Below, piece by piece: positions 8,514-16,785 of a stretch of DNA of 64,000 nucleotides. The stretch comes from Streptomyces liliiviolaceus. GTDB lineage: Bacteria; Actinomycetota; Actinomycetes; Streptomycetales; Streptomycetaceae. The translations under genes and the position numbers were made by a program. The stretch lies in the NCBI RefSeq assembly GCF_018070025.1, contig NZ_JAGPYQ010000001.1, forward strand, positions 7,254,001 through 7,318,000. The letters run 5' to 3'. The notes under the pieces are model-generated. The model worked only from the letters and a program-made list of their open reading frames with translations, ran no database searches and had not been told where the DNA came from. Numbering within the stretch: the first letter of the stretch is position 1; every line of letters starts with the position of its first letter.

Positions 8514-8839
8514 TCGCGGGTCTGCGGGCCGGTGGGGGCTGGTCGCGCAGTTCCCCGCGCCCCTTACGGGGCTCTGGTGGACGTCGGCGCAGCCCGGCGC
8601 CCCTTGCAGGGGCCCTGCCGGGCCCCTCGGTTCCGTCACTTTGTCCTCGGTGGGGAAAAAGTGTTGGGAAGTTGTGCTCGATGGGTTACGGGCGTCGACA
8701 AAGGTCGCTAACTTCCTTGAAATGAACCGGTCATAGCGCTCGCTGCGACCGGTCACGACGGCGCGACGGCGCGCGCCTGTGCACCGCTTGGCAGTCCGGT
8801 CAGGGCTGTCGTCATCCCACCCCACCATGGGAGACCTCT
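8514..8839. repeat. Intergenic region with dispersed repeat copy (8545-8564)
   Basis: This 326-bp gap holds one plus-oriented copy of the 20-bp repeat GCGCAGTTCCCCGCGCCCCT at 8545-8564, just past the methyltransferase gene. It also has a direct repeat ACCGGTCA at 8726-8733 and 8748-8755, about 90 bases upstream of the next gene, which could be an activator or repressor site. No coding frame was recognised. Confidence 0.6.
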
Positions 8840-11698
8840 GTGCGCACGAAACCGATCGGACACAGACGTGTCCGTCATCTGCTGACCGCCGCGGCCGTCG
8901 CCGTCGGCTGTCTGCTGCCCATCTCCCCGGCCGCCGCGCACCCCGCGCGATCCGCGGATCCGGCCGACGGACCAAAAGCCGCCGCCGTCGAGTTCCAGCA
9001 GGTCACGCTCGCCAAGGGCGTGGCCGAGACGGGCGAGCCCATGACCCTGGCGGTGCTGCCGGACCGCTCGGTCCTGCACACCTCCCGGGACGGCACGCTC
9101 CGTCTGACGAACGCGGCCGGAACCACCTCCGTCGCAGGCAAGTTGGACGTCTACAGCCATGATGAGGAAGGGCTGCAGGGTGTCGCCGTGGACCCCGGCT
9201 TCACCTCCAACCGGCTGATCTACCTGTACTACGCGCCCACGCTCAGCACGCCCTCCGGCGACGCCCCCTCCGACGGCAGCGCCGCCGACTTCGCCCCCTT
9301 CGACGGGGTCAACCGGCTGTCGCGGTTCGTTCTGAAGACCGACGGCACCCTCGATCTCGCCAGCGAGAAGAAGATCCTCGACGTGCCGGCCTCCCGCGGT
9401 CTGTGCTGCCACGTCGGCGGCGACATCGACTTCGACGCGGCGGGAAACCTGTATCTGTCCACCGGCGACGACACCAACCCGTTCGCCTCGGACAGCTACA
9501 CCCCCATCGACGAACGCCCCACCCGCAACCCGGCCTTCGACGCGCAGCGTTCCGCGGGCAACACCAACGACCTGCGCGGCAAGGTCCTGCGGATCAAGGT
9601 CAACGCGGACGGGTCGTACTCGATACCGAGCGGCAACCTCTTCCCCTCCGGAACCGCGAAGACCCGCCCGGAGATCTACGCGATGGGCTTCCGCAACCCC
9701 TTCCGGATGAGCGTCGACAAGGCCACCGGCATCGTCTACCTCGGTGACTACGGCCCCGACGCGGGCACCGCCAGCCCCACGCGCGGCCCCGGCGGGCAGG
9801 TGGAGTTCAACCGGATCACCAAGGCGGGCAACTTCGGCTGGCCGTACTGCACCGGCAAGAACGACGCCTACATCGACTACAACTTCGCCACCGGCGCCTC
9901 CGGCTCCGCCTTCAACTGCGCGGCGCCCACGAACAATTCACCCCACAACACCGGTCTGACCAGCCTGCCCGCGGCCCAGCCCGCCTGGATCCCGTACGAC
10001 GGCGCGTCCGTCCCGGAGTTCGGCAACGGCTCGGAGTCCCCGATGGGCGGCCCGGTCTACCGTTACGACGCCGGCTCCACCTCCGAGGTGAAGTTCCCGC
10101 AGGAGTACGACGGCGACTTCTTCGCCGGTGAGTTCGGCCGCCGCTGGATCAAGCGCATCGAGTCCGGCACCGACGGCACCGTGCAGTCCATCAACTCCGT
10201 GCCCTGGACCGGCACCCAGGTGATGGACATGGCCTTCGGCCCCGACGGCGCCCTGTACGTCCTCGACTACGGCACCGGCTACTTCAACGGTGACGCGAAC
10301 TCCGCGCTGTACCGCATCGAGCATGTCACGGGCGGGCTCGCCCCGACCGCGCAGGCGAAGGCGAACGTCACCTCGGGCACGTCACCGCTGGCCGTCACGT
10401 TCTCCTCGGCCGGCAGCACCGACCCGGACGGCGACGCCCTGGGCTACGCCTGGAACTTCGGCGACGGCTCCACCTCGACCGCCGCCAACCCCTCCCACAC
10501 CTACACGACCAACGGCCAGTACACGGCCACGCTGACGGTCACGGACAGCACCGGCAAATCCGGCAGCGCCTCCGTGCAGATCACGGTGGGGAACACCGCG
10601 CCCACGGTGAAACTGGACCTGCCCCTGGACGGCAGCATCCACGACTTCGGCGACGCCATCCCGTTCAAGGTGACGGTGACGGACCCCGAGGACGGCACGA
10701 TCGACTGCTCGAAGGTGAAGGTCACCTTCATCGTCGGACACGACAGCCACGGCCATCCGCAGACCTCGGCCACCGGCTGCACGGGGACGCTGCAGACCCT
10801 GGCGGACGGCGAGCACGATCCCAACGCGAACATCTTCGGTGTGCTCGACGCCGAGTACACCGACAAGGGCGCCGGCGGCCAGCCCGCGCTGACCGCGCAC
10901 GACCAGCACGTCGTCCAGCCCAGCCACCGGCAGGGCGAGCACTACGGCGACTCCTCGGGCGTCGACGTCGTCTCCCACGCCCCCGCGCACGGCGGCAAGA
11001 CCGTCGGCAACATCGAGAACAACGACTGGATCTCCTTCAAGCCGTACGCCCTCGGCAACGCGACGCGGTTCACCGCCCGGGTCTCCTCGGCGGGCGCGGG
11101 CGGCACCATCGAGGTCCGCGCCGGTTCCACGACCGGCACCCTGCTCGGCACGGCGACCGTGCCGGTGACCGGCGGCTGGGAGACCTTCCAGGACGTGACG
11201 GCCGCGCTGAGCAACCAGCCGACCGGCTCCACCTCCCTCTACCTCGTCTTCAAGGGCGGCAGCGGCGCGCTCTTCGACGTGGACGAGTTCTCCTTCACCA
11301 CCTCCGGCGGCGCCGCCCGCACGGGTGAGGTGAAGGGCGTGGGCGGCAAGTGCCTGGACATCGACAACGCCCAGACCGCCGACGGCACCAAGGTCCAGAT
11401 CTGGACCTGCAACACATCGGCCGCCCAGAAATGGACCGTCGCAGCGGACGGCACGTTGAAGGCGCTCGGCAAGTGCCTGGACGTGAGCGGCGGAGGCAAC
11501 GCCGACGGTACGAAGATCCAGCTCTGGACCTGCAACGGCAGCGCCGCCCAGGTCTGGGCCGCCCAGTCCGACGGCACCGTCCGCAACCCGCAGTCCGGCA
11601 AGTGCCTCGACGCGTCCGGCGGCACCTGGAACGACGGAACCGCCGTCCACCTGTGGACCTGCCACGCCCAAGCCAACCAGAAATGGACCCTGCCGTAG
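8840..11698 (+). CDS. Secreted sugar dehydrogenase-like beta-propeller protein with PKD, CBM6 and ricin-B domains
   Basis: This 952-residue exported protein starts at GTG 8840 (GGGAGA upstream) with a signal peptide ending near HPARSA. Residues about 50-500 form a glucose/sorbosone-dehydrogenase propeller: LAVLPDRSVLHTSRDGTLRL, EEGLQGVAVDPGF, GGDIDFDAAGNLYLSTGDD, IYAMGFRNPFRMSVD and PDGALYVLDYG. A PKD domain follows (SSAGSTDPDGDALGYAWNFG, about 515-590), then a linker, a CBM6-like module (about 690-825, NIENNDWISFKPY) and a ricin trefoil with QxW repeats (825-952). The PQQ requirement is inferred from the family. The next gene starts 17 bases downstream and shares the ricin module, so the two probably act on one polysaccharide or glycoside. 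Confidence 0.85.
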   Translation: MRTKPIGHRRVRHLLTAAAVAVGCLLPISPAAAHPARSADPADGPKAAAVEFQQVTLAKGVAETGEPMTLAVLPDRSVLHTSRDGTLRLTNAAGTTSVAGKLDVYSHDEEGLQGVAVDPGFTSNRLIYLYYAPTLSTPSGDAPSDGSAADFAPFDGVNRLSRFVLKTDGTLDLASEKKILDVPASRGLCCHVGGDIDFDAAGNLYLSTGDDTNPFASDSYTPIDERPTRNPAFDAQRSAGNTNDLRGKVLRIKVNADGSYSIPSGNLFPSGTAKTRPEIYAMGFRNPFRMSVDKATGIVYLGDYGPDAGTASPTRGPGGQVEFNRITKAGNFGWPYCTGKNDAYIDYNFATGASGSAFNCAAPTNNSPHNTGLTSLPAAQPAWIPYDGASVPEFGNGSESPMGGPVYRYDAGSTSEVKFPQEYDGDFFAGEFGRRWIKRIESGTDGTVQSINSVPWTGTQVMDMAFGPDGALYVLDYGTGYFNGDANSALYRIEHVTGGLAPTAQAKANVTSGTSPLAVTFSSAGSTDPDGDALGYAWNFGDGSTSTAANPSHTYTTNGQYTATLTVTDSTGKSGSASVQITVGNTAPTVKLDLPLDGSIHDFGDAIPFKVTVTDPEDGTIDCSKVKVTFIVGHDSHGHPQTSATGCTGTLQTLADGEHDPNANIFGVLDAEYTDKGAGGQPALTAHDQHVVQPSHRQGEHYGDSSGVDVVSHAPAHGGKTVGNIENNDWISFKPYALGNATRFTARVSSAGAGGTIEVRAGSTTGTLLGTATVPVTGGWETFQDVTAALSNQPTGSTSLYLVFKGGSGALFDVDEFSFTTSGGAARTGEVKGVGGKCLDIDNAQTADGTKVQIWTCNTSAAQKWTVAADGTLKALGKCLDVSGGGNADGTKIQLWTCNGSAAQVWAAQSDGTVRNPQSGKCLDASGGTWNDGTAVHLWTCHAQANQKWTLP
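11323..11698 (+). repeat. Near-identical ricin-module DNA repeat, copy 1
   Basis: The last 376 bases of this gene closely match 13099-13473 at the end of the next gene, with only scattered substitutions and long identical stretches. Conservation at silent positions points to recent duplication or gene conversion rather than protein-level selection alone. Confidence 0.9.
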
Positions 11699-11715
11699 GA
11701 GGGAGGAGACCGACC

Positions 11716-13473
11716 ATGCGTACTTACCTCAAAGCTGCCCTCGGCCTGTTCGCCGGTGCCGCACTCTGTCTGACCCCGCAGGCGGCCGCGCTGCCCGGCG
11801 CGGCGAGCCCGTCCGTCACCGCCGAGGCACCGCCGCTCGCGGCGGCCGACCCCGCGTACAAGATCCTCGTCTTCTCCAAGACGGCGGGTTTCCGTCACGA
11901 CTCGATCGACGAGGGCATCGAGGCCCTGCGCGGCCTCGGCGGCGCGAACAACTTCACCGTGGACGCGACAGAGGACGCCGGGACCTTTACGACCGGCAAC
12001 CTCGCCCAGTACAAGAGCGTCGTCTTCCTGTCGACGACGGGTGACGTGCTGAACGCCGCCCAGCAGACGGCCTTCGAGAGCTACGTCCAGGGCGGCGGCG
12101 GATACGTCGGCATCCACGCCGCCGCCGACACCGAGTACGACTGGCCCTTCTACGAGGGTCTGGCGGGCGCGCTCTTCCACTCGCATCCGGCGATCCAGTC
12201 CGCCACGGTCAAGGTGGAGGACCGGGCGCACGACGCCACCGCCCACCTGGGCAGCACGTGGCAGCGCACGGACGAGTGGTACAACTACCGCACCAATCCC
12301 CGTACCACCGCCCGTGTCCTGGCCTCGCTCGACGAGTCCAGCTACTCGGGCGGGAACATGTCGGGCGACCATCCGATCGCCTGGTGCAAGGACTACCAGG
12401 GCGGCCGGGCCTTCTACACGGGCGGCGGACACACCGCCGAGTCGTACGCCGATCCCGCCTTCCGGCGCCACCTCCTCGGGGGTGTCCGCTGGGCCTCCGG
12501 GATGACCGACGCGGACTGCCGCCCGGAGACCGGCTACACGTCCCTGTTCGACGGCTCGTCCACCACCGGCTGGAAGCAGGCCGGTCCGGGGCAGTTCAGC
12601 CTCGCGGACGGCACCCTCACCTCCGTGGGCGGCATGGGGCTGTTCTGGTACAACGCCCAGGAGTTCACCGGGGACTACTCCCTCAAGCTCGACTGGAAGA
12701 TGGCCGGGGACGACAACTCCGGGATCTTCATCGGCTTCCCGGCCTCCGACGACCCGTGGTCGGCGGTGAACAACGGCTACGAGATCCAGATCGACGCGAC
12801 CGACTCGGCGGACCGCACGACGGGTTCCGTGTACGGCTTCAAGTCCGCCGACCTCGCCGCGCGGGACGCGGCACTGAACCCGCCGGGCGAGTGGAACACG
12901 TACGAACTGCGGGTCACCGGCGAGCGGTTGGAGATCTTCCTCAACGGGCGGAAGATCAACGACTTCACCAACACCGATCCCGTACGGAGTCTGCGGCAGG
13001 GGCACATCGGACTGCAGAACCACGGCGACGGTGACGACGTGTCGTTCCGCAACATCCGGGTCAAGCGCGACGGCGGGCAGCAGCCCGGGCCCCGTACGGG
13101 TGAGGTGAAGGGCGTCAACGGCAAGTGCCTGGACATCGACAACGCCCAGACCGCCGACGGCACCAAGGTCCAGATCTGGACCTGCAACACCTCCGCCGCC
13201 CAGAAATGGACCGTCGCAGCCGACGGCACGTTCAAGGCGCTCGGCAAGTGCCTGGACGTGAGCGGCGGAGGCAACGCCGACGGTACGAAGATCCAGCTCT
13301 GGACCTGCAACGGTTCGGGCGCCCAGACCTGGGCCGCCCAGTCCGACGGCACCGTCCGCAACCCGCAGTCCGGCAAGTGCATGGATGCCTCGGGAGGCAC
13401 CTGGAACGACGGGACCGCCGTCCACCTGTGGACCTGCCACACCAACGCCAACCAGAAGTGGACCCTGCCCTGA
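11716..13473 (+). CDS. Secreted ThuA domain / 3-keto-disaccharide hydrolase (DUF1080) / ricin-B protein
   Basis: This 585-residue exported protein starts at ATG 11716 after AGGGAGGAGA, with a signal peptide of about 26 residues. A ThuA-like class-I glutamine-amidotransferase fold spans about 50-270 (ILVFSKTAGFRHDSI, VVFLSTTGDVLN, GGYVGIHAAADTEYDWPFY). A DUF1080 beta-jelly-roll spans about 275-450 (TSLFDGSSTTGWKQAG, DNSGIFIGFPASDD, NGYEIQIDATD); this family hydrolyses 3-keto-glycosides. A ricin trefoil fills 462-585. With the sugar dehydrogenase upstream, a pathway that oxidises a glycoside and then cleaves the 3-keto form outside the cell is plausible but unproven. Confidence 0.85.
   Translation: MRTYLKAALGLFAGAALCLTPQAAALPGAASPSVTAEAPPLAAADPAYKILVFSKTAGFRHDSIDEGIEALRGLGGANNFTVDATEDAGTFTTGNLAQYKSVVFLSTTGDVLNAAQQTAFESYVQGGGGYVGIHAAADTEYDWPFYEGLAGALFHSHPAIQSATVKVEDRAHDATAHLGSTWQRTDEWYNYRTNPRTTARVLASLDESSYSGGNMSGDHPIAWCKDYQGGRAFYTGGGHTAESYADPAFRRHLLGGVRWASGMTDADCRPETGYTSLFDGSSTTGWKQAGPGQFSLADGTLTSVGGMGLFWYNAQEFTGDYSLKLDWKMAGDDNSGIFIGFPASDDPWSAVNNGYEIQIDATDSADRTTGSVYGFKSADLAARDAALNPPGEWNTYELRVTGERLEIFLNGRKINDFTNTDPVRSLRQGHIGLQNHGDGDDVSFRNIRVKRDGGQQPGPRTGEVKGVNGKCLDIDNAQTADGTKVQIWTCNTSAAQKWTVAADGTFKALGKCLDVSGGGNADGTKIQLWTCNGSGAQTWAAQSDGTVRNPQSGKCMDASGGTWNDGTAVHLWTCHTNANQKWTLP
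13099..13473 (+). repeat. Near-identical ricin-module DNA repeat, copy 2
   Basis: This is the partner of 11323-11698 in direct orientation, about 1.8 kb apart. Recombination between the copies would delete the ThuA/DUF1080 part and leave the upstream gene intact. Confidence 0.9.
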
Positions 13474-13505
13474 CCGCACCTGACTCGACCCGGCGCATCT
13501 GAGGT

Positions 13506-13539
13506 CTTCGCCCCGCTCACCGCTGTGAGCGGGGCGAAG
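13506..13539. terminator. Perfect 15-bp hairpin terminator
   Basis: Arms 13506-13520 (CTTCGCCCCGCTCAC) and 13525-13539 pair perfectly around the loop CGCT. The hairpin lies 32 bases beyond the ThuA fusion gene and 30 bases from the end of the convergent Xre gene, so it can serve both strands. Confidence 0.85.
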
Positions 13540-13569
13540 GCGTACCCGGGAGGGGAAAGGATCAGGCGA

Positions 13570-13842
13570 TCAGGAGGCCGCGCTCAGCGCGGGGTCGGTG
13601 CGCCAGACGCTGGCGAGCTCCGGAAGAGGCACGCCCAGTACCTCACTGAGCCGGACGATCGTGCCGAACGCGGGCGTCGGCATGCGGCCGGTCTCGATCT
13701 TGCGCAGGGTCTCGGGCGAGATCTCCGCCGCCGCGGCGACTTCGGCGGGGCTGCGTCCGGCCCGCGCGGAGCGCAGGGCCGCTCCGAGACGACGGCCCGC
13801 CTCGATCTGTTCTGGGGCGAGCGGATGGCGGACCATCCGCAC
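13570..13842 (-). CDS. Xre-family helix-turn-helix regulator
   Basis: This 90-residue protein is little more than an HTH_3/Xre domain: IEAGRRLGAALRSARAGRSP, then AEVAAAAEISPETLRKIETGRMPTPAFGTIVRLSEVLGVPL. The start at 13842 gives the natural length. It is divergent from the methionine aminopeptidase gene, with an AT-rich palindrome between them, which suggests it controls itself and that gene. No sensor domain is visible. Confidence 0.85.
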   Translation of the reverse strand: MRMVRHPLAPEQIEAGRRLGAALRSARAGRSPAEVAAAAEISPETLRKIETGRMPTPAFGTIVRLSEVLGVPLPELASVWRTDPALSAAS

Positions 13843-13886
13843 ATGCTAGAGGCGGTGGCGTCCGGCGGGCAACCGCCCCACCCTCT

Positions 13887-13900
13887 GGTATAAATATACC
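13887..13900. promoter_or_regulatory. AT-rich palindrome GGTATA-AA-TATACC
   Basis: The arms GGTATA (13887-13892) and TATACC (13895-13900) flank AA in the 88-bp gap between the Xre and map genes. So AT-rich a site stands out in this GC-rich DNA. It may be the operator of the Xre protein and overlap a -10 element. Confidence 0.55.
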
Positions 13901-13930
13901 GGTCGGCCGCCCCGGGAATCGAGGAACGCA

Positions 13931-14767
13931 GTGATCGAGCACAAGTCTCCCGCAGACATCGAGCGTATGCACACCACCGGACGGTTCCTGGGTCAGGTGC
14001 TGGGCGAACTCGGTGACCTCGCGGCGGTCGGGGTGAACCTGATGGATCTGGAGCACCACGCCCGCCGCCGGATCAAGGAGCGCGGCGCGGAGTCCTGCTA
14101 CTGGGACTACGAGCCCTCGTTCGGCAAGGGCCCGTTCCGCAACGTGGTGTGCCTCTCGGTCAACGACGCCGTGCTGCACGGGCTGCCGCACAGCTACAAG
14201 CTGCGCGACGGGGATCTGCTGACCATGGACATGGCCGTGACCGTCGACGGCTGGGCCGCCGACTCGGCCCTCTCCGTCGTCGTCGGCACCCCGGCCGCGG
14301 AGGACCTGCGGCTGATCGAGGCCACCGAGGTCGCCCTGGAGGCCGCGATCGAGGTCGCGCTGCCGGGCAACCGGCTCGGTGACATCTCGGCGGCCATCGG
14401 CGGGGTCGCCAAGGAGTACGGCTACCCGGTCAACCTCGAATTCGGCGGCCACGGCATCGGCCGCACGATGCACGAGGAGCTGCACATCCCCAACGACGGC
14501 CGCCCCGGCCGCGGCTGGAAGCTGCGCCCCGGGCTGACGATCGCGATCGAGCCCTGGTTCGCCGCGGGCACCGACAAGATCGTGTACGACCCCGACGGCT
14601 GGACGATCCGCTCGGCGGACGGCTCGCGCACCGCCCACTCCGAGCACACGGTCGCCATCACCGAGAGCGGCCCGCTGGTCCTGACCCGCCGCCCGGAGAG
14701 CACCAAGGGCACCGCGAGCGCCAAGGGCCGGGAGTCCCGGCGGAAGTCGGCGACGACCGAGCGCTGA
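13931..14767 (+). CDS. map: Methionine aminopeptidase, type I
   Basis: This 278-residue metallopeptidase removes the initiator methionine from new proteins. All five metal ligands of the pita-bread fold are in place: D in LLTMDMAV, D in ADSALSV, H in FGGHGIGRTMHEE, E in IAIEPWF and E in SEHTVAI. The start is GTG 13931 with GAGGAA upstream. The last 25 residues are a basic, low-complexity tail (KGTASAKGRESRRKSA). It faces an Xre regulator, unlike the housekeeping map beside ribosomal genes, so this is probably an additional paralogue. Confidence 0.92.
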   Translation: MIEHKSPADIERMHTTGRFLGQVLGELGDLAAVGVNLMDLEHHARRRIKERGAESCYWDYEPSFGKGPFRNVVCLSVNDAVLHGLPHSYKLRDGDLLTMDMAVTVDGWAADSALSVVVGTPAAEDLRLIEATEVALEAAIEVALPGNRLGDISAAIGGVAKEYGYPVNLEFGGHGIGRTMHEELHIPNDGRPGRGWKLRPGLTIAIEPWFAAGTDKIVYDPDGWTIRSADGSRTAHSEHTVAITESGPLVLTRRPESTKGTASAKGRESRRKSATTER

Positions 14768-14832
14768 CGCGGTCCCGGCCCGAGCAGCTTGTGCGGCTGC
14801 GGGCGGGACGGGGTGCGGGTTGCGGGCTGTCG

Positions 14833-16431
14833 TCAGATCCTCCGCATCGCGCCCGGCCTGCGCAGTCGCCCCACCACCGTCCTCGATGCCGCACCCGGCT
14901 CGCGTGACGCCGGGTCGCGCTCGATCCCGGTGGGCGCCGCGGGCCCCGTCTCCCACAGGGCCATCTCCCGGTCCCGGGGCCCCCGTACGATCTCGGGCCC
15001 GCCCGACCCGAAGACCCGTACGGGGTGCGTGTCGTCCCAGGCGGGCCAGCCCGGGTCGCCCGTGACGGCGAACCGCACCCAGGCCGCGTGCATCTCGTCG
15101 GCGAGGGACTGCGGCGCCCCGGGGCCCGCGAGCATCGCCGCCTCGGGTACGCCGACCGTGTCGAAGACGAAGCCAAGTTCCAGCGCGTGGCAGGCACCGA
15201 GGCCAGCAATGTTCGACGGCCAGGCGAACTCGTAGACGTGCGAGGGCGCCCGGTGGGCGTCGGCCAGCCGGTGCAGCGGCACACGGAGGAGGAAGTCGGT
15301 GACCAACTGCCCCACCAGGTCGGCGGTGCTCGTGCCGGGGCGGGCCAGCCGGTAGCCGCGCGGCACCTCGGGACCGCAGCGGCAGCGGGCCCTCGCGGCG
15401 GTCAGGGCGACCGGGCCGAGCCGGTCCAGGCGTTCGAGGAGTCCGGTCGGGGCGAGCCACAGCCGGTACTCCTCGCTGGTCCAGCCCACGAGCAGTTCCA
15501 CGTCCTTGGCCACATCGCCCTCGATCAGCGCCTCCAGCGGATCGCGCGGCACCAGGTCGCCGTCGACGACGATGCCGAACGCGGGCCCGCCGACGACCGG
15601 GCTCGCACGGCGGCCGGCCTCCGCCTGCGCCTCGGCGAGGGCGCCGCGGTCGGCGACGGCGAACGCCCGCGCGGTCGCCGGGATCCTCAGCCTGGCCGCC
15701 ATACGCCGCACCAGGCGCCGCACCTTGTCCCTGTCCGTCACCTCGGGCGCCCCGCTCTGCAGCACCGCCCGCCGGAACAGTCCCTGGGCGCGCGGGCTCG
15801 CCAGCAGCGCCCCGATGCTGATCGCCCCCGCGGACTCGCCGAAGACGGTGACCCGGTCCGGGTCGCCGCCGAACTGCTCGATCGAGTCCCGTACCCACTC
15901 CAGTGCGGCGAGTTGGTCGCGCAGGCCCGGGTTGGCGGGCGCGTCCGGGAAGAGGCCGAACCCCTCCACTCCCAGGCGGTAGTTGAAGGACACGCACACC
16001 ACGCCGTCCCGGGCGAAGGACCGGCCGTCGTACACGGGGATCGCCGACGAGCCCCGGGTCAGCGCTCCTCCGTGGATCCACACCATGACCGGGAGGCGGG
16101 CGCCCGGACCCGGCTCCGGCGTCCATACGTTCAGGTTCAGGCAGTCGTCGCCCGGTACGACCGGGTCGGCGAGCAGTTTCGCGAAGGCCTCGGAGTACGG
16201 CGGCTTGGGCGGCGTCGACCCGAACGCGCCCGCGTCGCGCACGCCGTCCCACGGCTCGGGCGGTACGGGCGACCGGAACCGGCGGGGGCCGAAGGGCGGG
16301 GCCGCGTAGGGGATGCCCCGGAAGACGGCGAGGCCGTTCTCGTAACGGCCCCGCACCGCCCCGTAAGGGGTGCCGACCACCGGATCCTCGGCCGCGCCGG
16401 GATTCTCGGTCACCGCGGGTACCTCAGCCAT
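14833..16431 (-). CDS. Type-B carboxylesterase
   Basis: This 532-residue alpha/beta hydrolase splits carboxylic esters. The nucleophile elbow is VFGESAGAISIG with S200, and the oxyanion-hole motif is VMVWIHGGALTRGS. The C-terminal histidine is probably in GLGACHALELGFVF. Family blocks FRGIPYAAPPFGPRRF and DDCLNLNVW are intact. No signal peptide is visible, so it should be cytoplasmic. It is divergent from a LacI regulator across 354 bases that contain operator-like palindromes, so sugar-linked control is possible. Confidence 0.9.
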   Translation of the reverse strand: MAEVPAVTENPGAAEDPVVGTPYGAVRGRYENGLAVFRGIPYAAPPFGPRRFRSPVPPEPWDGVRDAGAFGSTPPKPPYSEAFAKLLADPVVPGDDCLNLNVWTPEPGPGARLPVMVWIHGGALTRGSSAIPVYDGRSFARDGVVCVSFNYRLGVEGFGLFPDAPANPGLRDQLAALEWVRDSIEQFGGDPDRVTVFGESAGAISIGALLASPRAQGLFRRAVLQSGAPEVTDRDKVRRLVRRMAARLRIPATARAFAVADRGALAEAQAEAGRRASPVVGGPAFGIVVDGDLVPRDPLEALIEGDVAKDVELLVGWTSEEYRLWLAPTGLLERLDRLGPVALTAARARCRCGPEVPRGYRLARPGTSTADLVGQLVTDFLLRVPLHRLADAHRAPSHVYEFAWPSNIAGLGACHALELGFVFDTVGVPEAAMLAGPGAPQSLADEMHAAWVRFAVTGDPGWPAWDDTHPVRVFGSGGPEIVRGPRDREMALWETGPAAPTGIERDPASREPGAASRTVVGRLRRPGAMRRI

Positions 16432-16639
16432 CCGAACCCCTCCTCACCGCAACGAACCGCCTCTGCGGGCCGCGCTGCCGCTTGACCGCATCACCGCATC
16501 ACCGTCAGCGCATCACAGAACTCTCCTGTTCCGCAGCCCCGGGGTGCCGAAGCCGGACGTGTCGGCCGCCCCGAACCGCTCGGGGAACCGCGCGGGTGAC
16601 CACTCGGGGAACCGCACACGCCCAGCATGTCCGGCATTT

Positions 16640-16750
16640 CGAGACTTTCGGCTCCGAGGAATTCCACCGAGTACCCGCTCTTCCACGGTGAGTTCGGGCG
16701 GCCTTACTGTAGGGACCGCTTTAGGAAGCGCTTTCTACCCGAAACTTTCG
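16640..16750. promoter_or_regulatory. Paired CGAAACTTTCG-type palindromes
   Basis: CGAGACTTTCG at 16640-16650 and the perfect palindrome CGAAACTTTCG at 16740-16750 lie exactly 100 bases apart between the esterase and LacI genes. Motifs of this form are known near xylanase and other carbohydrate genes in Streptomyces. The role here is inferred. Confidence 0.5.
16722..16737. promoter_or_regulatory. LacI-type operator TAGGAAGCGCTTTCTA
   Basis: This 16-bp palindrome has one mismatch and a central GC|GC core, typical of LacI/GalR operators in actinobacteria. It lies 49 bases ahead of the LacI start, consistent with autoregulation and possibly control of the divergent esterase. Confidence 0.65.
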
Positions 16751-16785
16751 CGGGCCCTCGGGACGGGGCCGGAGAGGTGGGCTCC

